A stretch of 64,000 bases of DNA, from contig JACYXH010000363.1 in assembly GCA_026745465.1 (NCBI GenBank), positions 3,964,501 through 4,028,500 of the forward strand, written 5' to 3'. The position numbers were made by a program, and so were the translations under genes. The stretch is from Lota lota (lineage: Eukaryota; Chordata; Actinopteri; Gadiformes; Lotidae). The notes under the pieces were generated by a model. That model did not search any database, was not told where the DNA came from, and was given only the letters and a program-made list of their open reading frames with translations. Numbering within the stretch: the stretch's first letter is position 1; each line of letters starts with the position of its first letter. Positions 12,943 to 24,076 of this stretch are shown in pieces.

Positions 12943-14935
12943 TACCTGATTGGAAGGCTGACTCACCAATTGATGACTCACCAACCCAAGTCCATTGCCC
13001 CCAATTAGGGACTAGATATGACTGTATGTTCTAGACTGGGGCTTTGTGGACAGAGCCCACGTACACGCCATTAAAAGGGTGTAACGCAAGCCATCCGGCA
13101 AATCGAAAAACCCGGTGGTTCACCTCCTCCTCATCCTTCTATACCGTTTGTCGCCGACACCACCCCTGTCTGACCGGCCCACCTCTGCATTGTTTGAATC
13201 CTGCAATTTCATTCACCCCCACTGGATATTAGGTGACCCACCCTTTCATTCCTGGCTCTACTCGCTTTGGGTGGGACTTGAGAAGGGGAGGAGTACTGGA
13301 TACATGCTTACTCACTACTACGCACGGATCGGATATGATGCGCATCATCCTGTGTTACCCAGAAAGAATTCCTGGAAGGAACACAGACCTCCCACTGGGC
13401 TACAGGCCTAGTCGCCTCTACGGTATAGGTGTTGTAATGCTGTAACGACCAACCCCTCCACCAATCCCCCACCCACCTGAAGCCCACGTCCCCCCCCCCC
13501 CCCCCCCGTCCCCCCCCACGAGAGGCACTATGTCACGGGGGGAGGAAGCTGTCGGTCTCCGGATGGCATCACGTAAGTCAAAGAGTTTGGCTCGGGAGAT
13601 CCTCGTGAATACAGGAGGAGTACACAGAAGCAGGAAGCACTCTTGTTTTCTCTTCCTGTCTTTGTACGCCTTGTGATTTCCAATCTTACGAAAGCAGCGG
13701 ATTTATGCAAAGCCCCCACTTCTCCTCTCCTGTCCTCCCTCCCACACCGCACAGAAATAAAAAATACACCAAAACGTGCCTCATTTATTTTGAAATGTTC
13801 CTGGATATAACTGCTACCGCCCCGAAAATACAACGATGCAACTTTGAAGTACAGCAAATATTTAGGTGTGCTTTACCTTGCCATACCATCCTCATTCTCT
13901 GTGGATTAGACTAAACTAATATAATCTGTATTCCCAATTCACTCTCGTCTCTCTTCCTTATTATGCCTTGAACTCAGTAAATCCAACTCCACCACCGCTA
14001 TGGTGGATTTACTGCTCCATGAGTAATGTGCAGGTCTTGCAGACAGAGCTGCTGCAGTCCAATGTGATAAAGCAGACTTGTCATAACGTTGATTCACAGC
14101 AGCAGAAATATTGTCCAGGCTGCATGGTCTGCTCTTCCCCGGACCCTTCAGAGTACGATATTTTGTCAGAGCTTCCCGGACTAACGACAAGTCTTTATTT
14201 GCTACCGACGATAATATAACCTCGCTGTGTGCTTTCCCAACGAGAGATAATTATATTGTTTGTCCTCTCTGTTCTCACTGTGGCAACAAGTCAGGGAAAA
14301 TCTATTCCCATGCTGATATTTTTCCAACCGAACGCAATCAAAAGTATTTTTCAGACAAAAAAACATGAATAAAGTGAGATTTGTATTCTAATATATGTTG
14401 ATTGATTTATTGAGCACAGGCCAAAACCATCTTGACTTAATCATCATTACATCACTGGTAACCCTTGACAACCGCATACTGACACAGTCTCTTATTGCAT
14501 GCTTGCAAGCAAGCTACGTCTGCTAAGGCCCATAGTGAGTCCCGCAAGGAGGCCTACAGACAGCACACCGGCTCCCCCCCTGGTATAACTGTTTATGACC
14601 ATAGGTGCTGCTGGATCATAACACCTGGGAAGACGGGTGGAAGGACTGTTGTGGTACCACGGTGAAACCGAGAAAACCTGGAGGGACACCGTCACCCTAT
14701 AAAGTATAATTCCTCCAACTTGTGTATACTGACAGCGAGGGTGTACAGAGAGGCCATGGTGTGTGTTATTGCACACATAACTTGCAGTATTTGTGTTTTG
14801 TATTCTGGAGCAGGCCGCCGGTGGGTCAACAAGCAGATGTATATCTGATTTGTGTGTTTTTCTTGGCAGATTGCAGGCTCATTACAACGTGGTAGATCTC
14901 CCTGCAGACCCTGCCTGCGGTAGACATTGTGGTGT

Positions 14936-14979
<44 letters not shown>

Positions 14980-15034
14980 TGCGGTGTGTGAGGGTGTAGT
15001 GTGTTTGTGTGTGTATGTGTGTGTGTGTGTCTGT

Positions 15035-15095
<61 letters not shown>

Positions 15096-15101
15096 CGTGC
15101 G
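14936..15101. repeat. (GT)n array, compound
   Basis: Two GT blocks (14,936-14,978 and 15,009-15,101) with variant units between, the second ending GCGCGCGTGCGTGC. Inverted relative to the (CA)n at 15,163-15,244. Confidence 0.95.
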
Positions 15102-15160
15102 TTTGGCATAGTACGAAAACAGTTCAGTACAATTTTCAAAACTGAACCAATGTATTCCAG

Positions 15161-15162
<2 letters not shown>

Positions 15163-15244
<82 letters not shown>
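15163..15244. repeat. (CA)n microsatellite
   Basis: About 82 bp of CA, complementary to the preceding GT array. Confidence 0.97.
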
Positions 15245-15246
<2 letters not shown>

Positions 15247-17047
15247 TAAAGAATAGGTCAGGAGGAAAAAGCAAGACTGTGTCTGCTCATCCCATTTGTC
15301 AACCGAGCTGGTCTATGATTCACCTCTCTTTAGCCTTTCTGTTTCTGGCGATTAATTCCTACTTTAATGTTATCACACAGCGAGGGCTTGCGAAAATGCG
15401 GTTTATCTATAAAATGACCGGGTGGTGAGTTCCGACTACTAAACCATGTGTCTTGTGTTGTGCTGAGATGGACCCCTTATTACGACACCCACCCGCTACC
15501 GCTCAGGGCGTTCAGAACCATGTCCGAAGATCCAGTTTTACGAAAGTGCGTCAAAGCGTTCAAATGATCAAAGAGAGCATTTGTCTCATATTGCATTCAC
15601 CATTACTCTCAGACGAGCCTGTGGTGGTCGCTTTTAGATGAGTTGACCAGCTCATTAAACCATAAACGACTTATAGGCTCTCAATTTGTATTATTATAAT
15701 ATTCTAGGCTATAGGTCCCCATTAGGATCTGCTGTTACGTCATAAACGTTGTTTAAATCATCATAAAGTCCAGATAGGAGTCCTAGGCTATCTAAAATGT
15801 ATAACAAGAATGTTATGTTTAATCTCGCCTCTTGCGTTCGTTCCACAACATAAACGCAGCGTCCAAGTTGGCCAAGGGTGTAGAGTTTCTGATTTATTAA
15901 ATAAATAAAAGCTTTCTGTTTGACCCAAACAGGACATAAAAGTACATATCAACACAACCGTAATTGCAGTTAGGCTGCAGTTCATGATTTATTCTACTCA
16001 AGATTAAGAAATCGGATTCCTGGGCATCATCCTGCCAGCCTGTAGAGGGCGTGTTAATGCAACAAGACGTGTATATATATGTATATATATGCTCGCATCT
16101 TATCAGCATTCTGTATCTCTAGAGGGCTGCTGATCAATAACACGAACTTGGGAGTTTCAATCATCTCCCCAGACCTCTCTATCTCTCACACAGACGCGCA
16201 CACGTATACACAATGAAATGTTGACATATTGGTCATTTTGTGCTGACATGTGTGGCCTTTAGTGTTACATGTGTAACACGGCAGTCTAAACTCGTGCCGT
16301 GATATTGCTGACGAGACGTGTAAATCTGCTCTCATTTTAGAGCGTCAGTCGTTTAATCTCATGGTAGGCCTTCTAGCAGGGAGATGGCTGCACATGTAGG
16401 ATTTAAGTGTGTTTGGCAGCTTTAAGACGATTACGCATGGACACATAATATTAAGACCAGTTATCAAATTGCTAAACTAATGTTACAGCAATAGGTATTA
16501 ACGTGTAATGCGTAACATTGTCCACTAGATGGCACCGCGGGGCTCATATGTATCAGCATCGGCAATTAATTCGAAGCTTAAGCCTGCTCTCTGTACTTTA
16601 TTTGTACATCTGCCAGTGCATTTTGAACAAACAATGGGCACATCTGAGAGTGTCATCTTCAAAAAATACATTAGCAAAGGAGAGACACGATTATGATGGC
16701 TTGTATTTTAACACAAAATCGAACCCACCCCTAATATCTGGCCATGATCAGCTTTATTAATAGCATAAAACACAACTTTCATATAAAAAGAAAAAAAACT
16801 ACTTTGATCCTGGACTATAGAAGATTACATCACTGTGTGACCAACCTGCCGACATCCCAAAGGGCATTCAGCAATACATCGTTTATCGACAGGGCATTTA
16901 TTCTTCTTATGAGTCACCATAGTACAATTTCATATATTAATAACTCAAGCAGACTTATAATTTCAATAGAGAAAAAACAACTTGTGCAATGGTGTCATTA
17001 GCAGTAATAAAGACATCAACTGAAGGAGTCTATTGTTGCCAAGCTAC

Positions 17048-17061
17048 GTTTCCATGGTGAC
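17048..17061. promoter_or_regulatory. candidate RFX/X-box motif
   Basis: GTTTCCATGGTGAC fits the X-box consensus RYYNYY-N2-RRNRAC. It lies 0.9 kb upstream of the opsin pseudogene. Function unknown. Confidence 0.25.
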
Positions 17062-17937
17062 AATGTTCGAGGATCTGTTCGTTCCCAGTGAACGCACACA
17101 GATGGGTGTCAGTCACTCTGCACTCAACTTTACATCAGAAAAGCATGGTGGCTATTCACATTTATTGATGGTTAGTCTCTGCCTTACGTAACGCCTTCCT
17201 CTTCTCTGTGATGTGATCAGAGCTGAACTCACTTTGTAGTGCATGTTTAGGGTCTATCTTATTCATAGGACGGCAGGTGTGAATTCCAGATGCAAGTCCC
17301 TCCCCACCACCCACACACAAGCACACACAGACACACATACACTTTTTAAAATAAATATACCGGTGCATTATTGCTGCTGTGCTGCGCCAAAGTAACTGTT
17401 TCCCGCTCACTCGGCCCTTTGAAGCGACTTCAGAGCATCAATATTTAACCTGACATTGTGAAATCTAAAAAAAGAAAGCAGAAGGAAATGAAGGCAGTGC
17501 TTTGAAGACTCACACATCTGAGTGGAGAACTGCATTGAACCACCCCCCCCTCCCCCACCCTCTGCTGTATCTCATTCCTCTCCATCTGTCTCTGGCCTGA
17601 AATGCTCTCTGCTGTTACCTATAGAGAGACTGCTACAAACAAACCCTGGCGATGTTGCAGATTAGAGGCGTGATACATCCGGCGCTAACAGGATCCGAAC
17701 AGCTCCCCTCAGGAGAGCCGGGTCTACGATCTGCGGTAGGGTCTACGCACCCACGGGTGATGGATTACATTCCTTCACCCCCCCCCCCCCCCCCCCCTTC
17801 CAACCTGCTGACAGTGCAGGTTGTGCAGGATAATCTTATGAGAGCTGTTATAAGAAGCGACTGACAGCTGGAGTGTCTGCCCCCGGCAAGGCCTTGGGAC
17901 GTCCCGACCGCTGGGACAGACAGCAGACACAGCAACC

Positions 17938-18400
17938 ATGGACCCAGAAGGACCCGCCTTCTGCTACGCTCCGGGTCTTGGACTTCAGCAGTGTGGTGCG
18001 TAGCCCCTCTCTCTATGAGCATCGGCATGGACCATCTAGCCAAGTCCTGGGCTTTTCTCGCCAGAGACCGCCTGCAAACTCTTCCTCATCCTCACCGGCT
18101 TTCCCATCGATGTCCTCACCCTCTGTAGGCGAACGTCAAACACAAGATGCTCCGGACACTGCTCAACTATACCCACTGCTGGGCAGCCTGGCGGTGGCCG
18201 ACCTGTTGATGGTCGTAGGGGGGAGTGGGGGGGGGGGGGGGGGTTCACCACCACTTCTTACAATACGTCCATACACGGGTGCTTCGTGCTGCGGGAAAAG
18301 CGGGTGTGACGTGGAAGGCTGGTGAGATCTCCATGGGTGGCCCCTAGCAGTGCTGGCCGTTGTACACGTGGGTGGTGGTGATGTGCAGACCAGTGGGTCC
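17938..18400 (+). pseudogene. decayed rhodopsin-type opsin (N-terminus to TM3 region)
   Basis: Successive frames contain the rhodopsin/RH2 order of motifs: MDPEGPAFCYAP (17,938), VVRSP (~17,993), LAKSWAF (~18,034), LILTGFPIDVLTLC in TM1 (~18,085), NVKHKMLRTLLNYT (18,132), LLGSLAVADLLMVVGG in TM2 (18,176), FTTTSYNTSIHG (~18,244), GCDVEG with the disulphide Cys (~18,302), GEI, WPLAVLAV in TM3 and VVVMCRP (~18,372). At least five frameshifts, a G-run insertion (18,224-18,242) and loss of the FFATLG codons make it non-functional. Sequence runs straight across the vertebrate opsin intron-1 position (between TLGG and EIALW), so it probably derives from an intronless copy such as the teleost rod rhodopsin retrogene. 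Nothing opsin-like follows 18,400. Upstream, TAATCT (17,831) and TTATAAG (~17,849) could be remnants of a photoreceptor promoter. Confidence 0.85.
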
Positions 18401-21287
18401 GTTAACTCCTACTGCTCCGGGAGTCTGCTGCTCTGCCCACTACACAAATAATGTTATATAGTCATGTACCCCCATAGTGTTATCTCTGGGTAATCGAGAT
18501 TAAAAAGTCATTTCTTTCAACCTAAATCATTTATGATTCTAGTCGGTAGAGCTACCACTTTATCTTGCATTTCTTATGCTTGTATAACTATTTCATTGAG
18601 ATGGCCACCGGAATTCACTGAGCTAGTTCTTCAGAAAGGATGAGTCACCTAATAAAGCTGGGGTACTCTGTGCTCCAGAGTCTCTCGCAGATTAAATTAA
18701 AAGGTACTTGGCGGTTCAGACAGCGAGCTCCGCAGGCTGAAAGGAGATGTTTCTCAGGGCTACTGATGTTCCTATGCACTCTTGCACACGGATCTACACA
18801 TCTCCATGTGTCCCAAGCTGTCCAACATGTGAGTTATAGCATACTCGAGAACACATTGTGGGTTTTCACACTTTGTTTTGATGCTTTGAGATTTATGACC
18901 TCAGTCCACAGTGTGAAGCAAAACCAATGATTTATACATAGCGAGTACAAAACTACATGGAACTGCTGCCTTAGAGTTGCACTGAAAAAAAAGGTGATCA
19001 GAAATTACTTTTCATTTGAAACAAGCTTCAATGTGTTGAATGTGTTGGTGAGTTTTGCTTTAAGAGCAGTTCAAGGTATGCGTTATATAATAGGCAGCCT
19101 TTGCAAGTAACTCCAACAAGACCAAATAAAACTAGCCTGAAGCACTATATGCATAATGGAATGACCACTGTCTGAACAGAACTGCTGTGTTAACTAAGAG
19201 ATTTAGCTTTGGTTATAACGGCTTTGGGCATCCAAAACAAATATCTTGACTACTACTCCCTCCAGGAGAATACTGATCTCAGGCTGTCTAGTTAGATGGA
19301 CATTAAACAGTACTTGGCAGCAGAAACAGCAACATAACGGCAGTCTTACAGCACTATCTCTTGATGGAGAACGCGTGTCAGAATCCCATCACGTTCATCG
19401 AGATACATTCAAGTAGAGCTGCAATGTTTTTAATAAAGAACCACCCATGGTGGGGTGCATGCTTCTTCCTATGTATACACAGCCGAAATAAGTGAAAAGA
19501 AGAGCCAATGAAAAACACCTCCGTTCAAGTCAGCTTTAGGAAATAATCCAATGCACCAGCGTTTCCATGACAACGATGGATGGAGCGGAGGGTCTCCAAG
19601 GTCGGAGCGAGATTGCCCTCCCCGCTCTGCCTCCCCCTTCCCTCCATTGTATTTCTTTCAGTGCAGAGAGGGAAAGCAGACCTGCCCTGGTGGGCTTCTG
19701 TGGGGGGTGTCACAGTTAGAGATTTCATTACCACCACCCTCTCCCCTCCACCCTCTCCCTCCCGTCAGCCCTACCCACCCTCACCCCCGAATGATAAATG
19801 GTCACTATATATTGGTCCCTTAATCATCCCTGAGAACATGTGAGCCCAGAGAATACAAATAATAATAAAGAGTATTTGTCCTACATAGTGGAAGGAGTGG
19901 AGAGCATTTCTGCATTGTGCAAATGAGCAGGAGGGAGATATTTGAGTGGATGAGGACGAGAGTGGTTGTCGTGTGTTTGGATCCATTATTTAGGGATCCA
20001 TTATTTAGGAGACTGACTCCTCAATTTAGAGTGAGGAGGAAAGAATGGAGAAGAAGGAAACAACCGGGTTAGGAAGCAAGGATCATCTCACATACTGGCT
20101 TTCTGTTATTCCTCTCATGCAAGACATGGTCCTTATCTTGATCTGCATTACATTCATGGAATATATATTTTCATCCACAACCATTGCATTTACATGGGTA
20201 CGTTTTCCATATTCCTACGGAATGCATATATGGTGTCTGCAGCAAAAACATCTTAGATCCACGCTTCAAACACGGGTGGGATGCGTTAAATCTGTGGCAG
20301 AAAGTGGGGCAAGGCACTGTGATATGCTATATGTTTGATCATGAGGTTTCATCTCTGCTTGGCGTCTTCCCCTCATGTGCTGCAAAAATGGTGTCCACGG
20401 GGTAATCTTGGATGCACTTTGTTTCCTTTCTCACATGTGCTACCGCATTAATCGGCACGTGCCATGACATCCTGTGAAACGTTTTCATATCAACCAGAAA
20501 CATTTTGGTTGCTATGAAAAAAGTCCTTGTTTTTTTGGGGGTGTTAACAGCAAAATGAAAAAAAAATAAAAAGTGTAAGGCTGAGTTGCAGCTGAAAACA
20601 CTCCAAAGAAATATCACATACGCTGATTTGAATAGCGTAGCAACACTTCCAACACTGTAAGTGGGCTGGATAGAGGTAGCCTTCACCATGCAGCGTTTTT
20701 CTCTCTCGCTCACTTGTCCCCAGCACAACATCATGGCTGACCTATCTGTTCTCTGCCAGTTCTTACCCATGCCTCAGGGAAGAGAGAGAGAGAGAGAGCA
20801 AGGGAGGGAGGGGGAGATAGAGAGAAAACATTTGTGAGAGGGAGAGTGTGTGAGAGAGTGAAAGATATAAAGAGTGATCAAGATATAAATATTATTACAG
20901 AGTGCGAAAGAGAGAGAGGAAGTTAGACAGTGACAGAGAGAGAGAGAGCAAGGAAGAGAAAGAGTGGCAGAGAGGGAGATAGAGAGAGCTTTTCCAAAGA
21001 GAGACGAAGCCACCCTGACTTTATCATCCGCCCACAACTGTCAGAGTCTAGGCATGCAGGGACACGACTCCATAACTTTCATCACCGTTTTATGTCACTG
21101 GGCTGAGCACTCACTAGAGTGGAGGGTGAGAGGGGGTGAGGGGAAAGGAAGCAGAGGGGAGGCTGGGAGTGTAAGCAATGCATGGACACTTCTTGGTGGG
21201 ATAACGCCTCCATGGCACTTTCCTACAGACACATCTCCTCTCCTTGTGTTTAAGCAAGGACTGAGTCTAATGTATGCCCTGCCAGGT
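18401..21287. other. intergenic, no gene seen
   Basis: No coding sequence recognised. Contains GA-rich purine stretches (20,781-20,990) and the X-box-like motif at 19,561. Confidence 0.6.
19561..19574. promoter_or_regulatory. candidate RFX/X-box motif
   Basis: GTTTCCATGACAAC matches the RFX X-box palindrome GTTGCCATGGCAAC at 12 of 14 positions. It is intergenic, and chance occurrence is quite possible in this length of DNA. Confidence 0.3.
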
Positions 21288-21515
21288 GTGGTAACACTTT
21301 GCAATAAGGGTACATTAATTAACCATTAATTAAGGGATAATGTACATCGAGTCATTAGGTTTTTGTATTGTAGTTCAGTTCTTATTAAAATTACTCAGTC
21401 AGACCATCTAATAATATGGTTAACCCTAACCCACTGACCCTTGTTAATGCTATATAATATTGCTTATTACTGCATTAACTAATGTTAATGTACCCTCATT
21501 GTAAAGTGTTACCAC
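21288..21515. mobile_element. 228-bp foldback MITE-like element
   Basis: Terminal inverted repeats of about 32 bp: the left end GTGGTAACACTTTGCAATAA continuing GGGTACATTAA matches the reverse complement of the right end with only two mismatches. The interior is AT-rich and non-coding. No clear target-site duplication was seen, so the superfamily is not assigned. It lies just beyond the magi1 3' UTR. Confidence 0.75.
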
Positions 21516-21815
21516 TGGTGTTAGTTGTTTCGTGTATATCTCAATCTATACATACACTAGCTGCGATATTTCCTTAAATAAGCATATCCTTTAAACATGG
21601 CACACCGATATATTTGTTTAGTGTTGGAAATAACCATTCTTCAGCTCCGAATGTGCAACTATTTGACTTAACATCACAACCACAACAGAGCGCTAGTGAT
21701 TTATTGTACAAGCTCTGGTGATCTAAACTGTTTACGTAGTATGCCACATCCACCCAAACATCACCACCCCTCCCACACACGGCAAAACTACAGATAATTT
21801 GTTGAATATATTATT

Positions 21816-22733
21816 TTTATTTTAACATCATAGATTAACTTTTAATTTTCCCTTCATTAATTTAAAATGATCACCTCTGAATGTACACATACTGCAAACT
21901 GTCAAAAATATACAAACAAATGCAGGCTTGTGCTATAGTCTGGTCAGATGTCTAAAAAACTGTGGGACTGGGGGAGAGAAATAGCAAGAAAGACACAGAG
22001 AGAGAGAGAGAGCGAGAGAGAGAAACAACATAGACAAGAGAAGACATTGAAACCATTAAAGACATGCACAGCATCATTGTGAGCACCAATCACAGCGGTC
22101 TGTGTGTACGGTGTGTCCATGGGCTCAGTGTGGAAAAGTACATACATTTCATTTCACTGACGGTGCGGCACAAAATGCACGTCACATTCTGAACAGACAA
22201 ACAAAACCAACCCAGTACCCCAACTTCACCCCAAATCCTTCAAAAGGTCGCTAGTTAATGGAACTGTTAGGCACATAATTGTTTTTTGTGGTTTTAATTT
22301 TTCTGGAAAAATCTGAGATACTGTAAATGTACAATGCTAAACAAAGACAAAGGAAAAAAGGACAAAAAACTAATTGCAAAAAACAGCAACACCCCCTCCC
22401 AAAGTAAAGACAATTGTACAATACAGATTAAAATCAACTTCGAAAAGTTATTTAGGAATCACTGTCTGGTTATTACCATGTAACCATGTCACAAAAATTC
22501 AATTTCTTCCAGGGGTTAGGTATTTTTGTGTCCGTCTCGTAAGAATCTTCATGTGTGCTTGTCTGAGGGCCTGCATGCGTGTGTGTGTGTGTGTGTAGTG
22601 ATCGTGGTTGTGCATGTGTGTTTGCGTGTGACGTGGGGACAAGTAAAGGAAGAACCAACATGGAAACGGGGAAGTGAACGCTTGAGGTGCTTTGCGGTGG
22701 CAGTGTGGAGGGGTGTCAGAGCCAGCCAGCCCA
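21816..22733 (-). other. magi1: probable magi1 3' UTR with candidate poly(A) signals
   Basis: Downstream of the long-isoform stop there is no exon-like sequence. The first minus-strand poly(A)-signal variants are ATTAAA at 22,298-22,293 and the canonical AATAAA at 21,821-21,816, giving UTRs of about 0.44 or 0.92 kb. The true cleavage site cannot be fixed from sequence alone. Confidence 0.35.
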
Positions 22734-24076
22734 TCATATGCTCAGGTCCTTGGGGCTGTCCTTGTAGATCTTCTTCTTGGGCTCCGGGAGCGTGGCGTTG
22801 GCGGAGGAGCGAGTTGGTTCGGACTTGAGGGTGGCGTTTGCGGAGGAGCCCCTGGGGTCAGTCTTGAGCGTGCTGTAGTACTCCCTGACCTTGGCCACCA
22901 CAACGTCGTCGTCGTCATCGTCGTCATAGGAATCTTGGTCTGGTTCTGCCCGGCTCTCCCGCCTAAAACTGCTGATGGGGGAGACGTCCCGGCCCAGGCT
23001 GCGGCCTCGGGTCCGAGGCTCAGGGTAGGGGTCCCTAATGGCTGAGCGGCCCACCCTATCGGGGGAGTCACTCCGCAGCAGGGAGTTGTACCTCTTGTAC
23101 GCCGAGTCCGAGTCGGGGGTGCGCACCCTGGGCAGGCTGAGGTCCCCGTAGACCCCCCGCGGGGCCTGCAGCGGTGCATCCCTCAGGAGGCTGTTGGGCT
23201 GGTAGGACTGCTCCAGGGACGAGAGCCTGTGCAGCAGACTGTCCTCCTTGTAGAGGCGCTCCTCCCGGGGCAAGCGCGCCAGTGTGGCCTCCCTGCTCAA
23301 CCGATCGTAGGCCGGGGGTTCCCGGAGGACGCTGATGTCGGGCACGGTGCTGGGTAGGTCCAGGGATCTGCGGGGCTCCCGGAGTACGGGCACCTCCTCG
23401 TTGGGCTTGCGGTTGCCCTGGGACCCGTACCACTCTGGGCTGCTCCGGCGCTGGTAGGGGTCCAAGGAGTGGGCGTGGCGGCGTGGCGGGGACTGGCGCG
23501 GGGAGCGGTAGGGCGAGCGACGGGGCGAGCGACGAGGCGAGCGATGCCGGGAGCGATGCGGGGAGCGATGCGGGGAGCGATGCGGGGAGCGATGCGGGGA
23601 GCGATGCGGGGAGCGATGGCGGGAGCGATGCGGGGAACGATGGCGTTGTCTGTCTGGGGAACGGCCTTTCCCGGGTGCTGCTTTGCGCCGCGAGTCCAGC
23701 GTGTTCTCTGCGCTGCGAGTGCGGCCACGGTCTGGAGAGCGGTGGCGTCCGCTGCGGTGCTGCCCTCCTCCGGATGACTGGTTGTTGGAGTGGTGGCGGC
23801 CATCTTTGGAAGTGCTCTTGCCCTTGTCGTCCTTGCTCGTCGACTTCCCCCCCTTGCGCTTGGTCCTCTTGTCCGGGGAGCGATGGTGGCGATGTTTGGA
23901 ATGGCTGTTCTTGGCAGGCTGACTGCTCGACGCGTTCTTGCTCCGAGAAGACACGGGGGGGTCTGGCAGGTAGTCGGACACGGAGGACGCGGCGGTCGGA
24001 AGCAGCGAGCTCACTTCCGCAGTGTTTTGTAACCCTGTGGTTGACTGGACTGCGCCGTCGCCGTTTGGCTTGGTGC
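22734..24076 (-). CDS. magi1: magi1 last exon: Arg/Ser-rich C-terminal tail (long isoform)
   Basis: 1,343 nt with acceptor gttccattgcag, ending at TGA 22,736-22,734. It encodes about 446 residues, all low complexity: Ser/Asn linker (SSRSKNASSSQPAKNSHSKH), a Lys-rich stretch (DKRTKRKGGKSTSKDDKGKS) and GRTRSAENTLDSRR (as MAGI1 TRSADNTLERR). A run of RHRSPHRS units follows, then a phospho-site-like RRSSPEWYGS/RRSLDLPS region, a run of seven Asp with VVVAKVREYYSTL, and the C-terminus SPKDLSI (human MAGI1 ends STDLSI). The Arg/Ser tail marks the long, nuclear-capable MAGI1 isoform in mammals. A 12-bp repeat encodes the SPHR units. Confidence 0.93.
23515..23650. repeat. magi1: 12-bp coding repeat inside magi1 last exon
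   Basis: Tandem copies of ggggagcgatgc on the + strand (reverse: SPHR codons), roughly eleven diverged units, encode the RHRSPHRSPHRS stretch of the Arg/Ser-rich tail. Such arrays are prone to copy-number change in steps of four residues. Confidence 0.85.

Noticed and set aside
14111..14368. + strand frame with CPLCSHCGNKSGK suggesting a zinc finger
   Set aside because: Only one Cys pair set, no His/Cys spacing of a known finger, no promoter or splice context.
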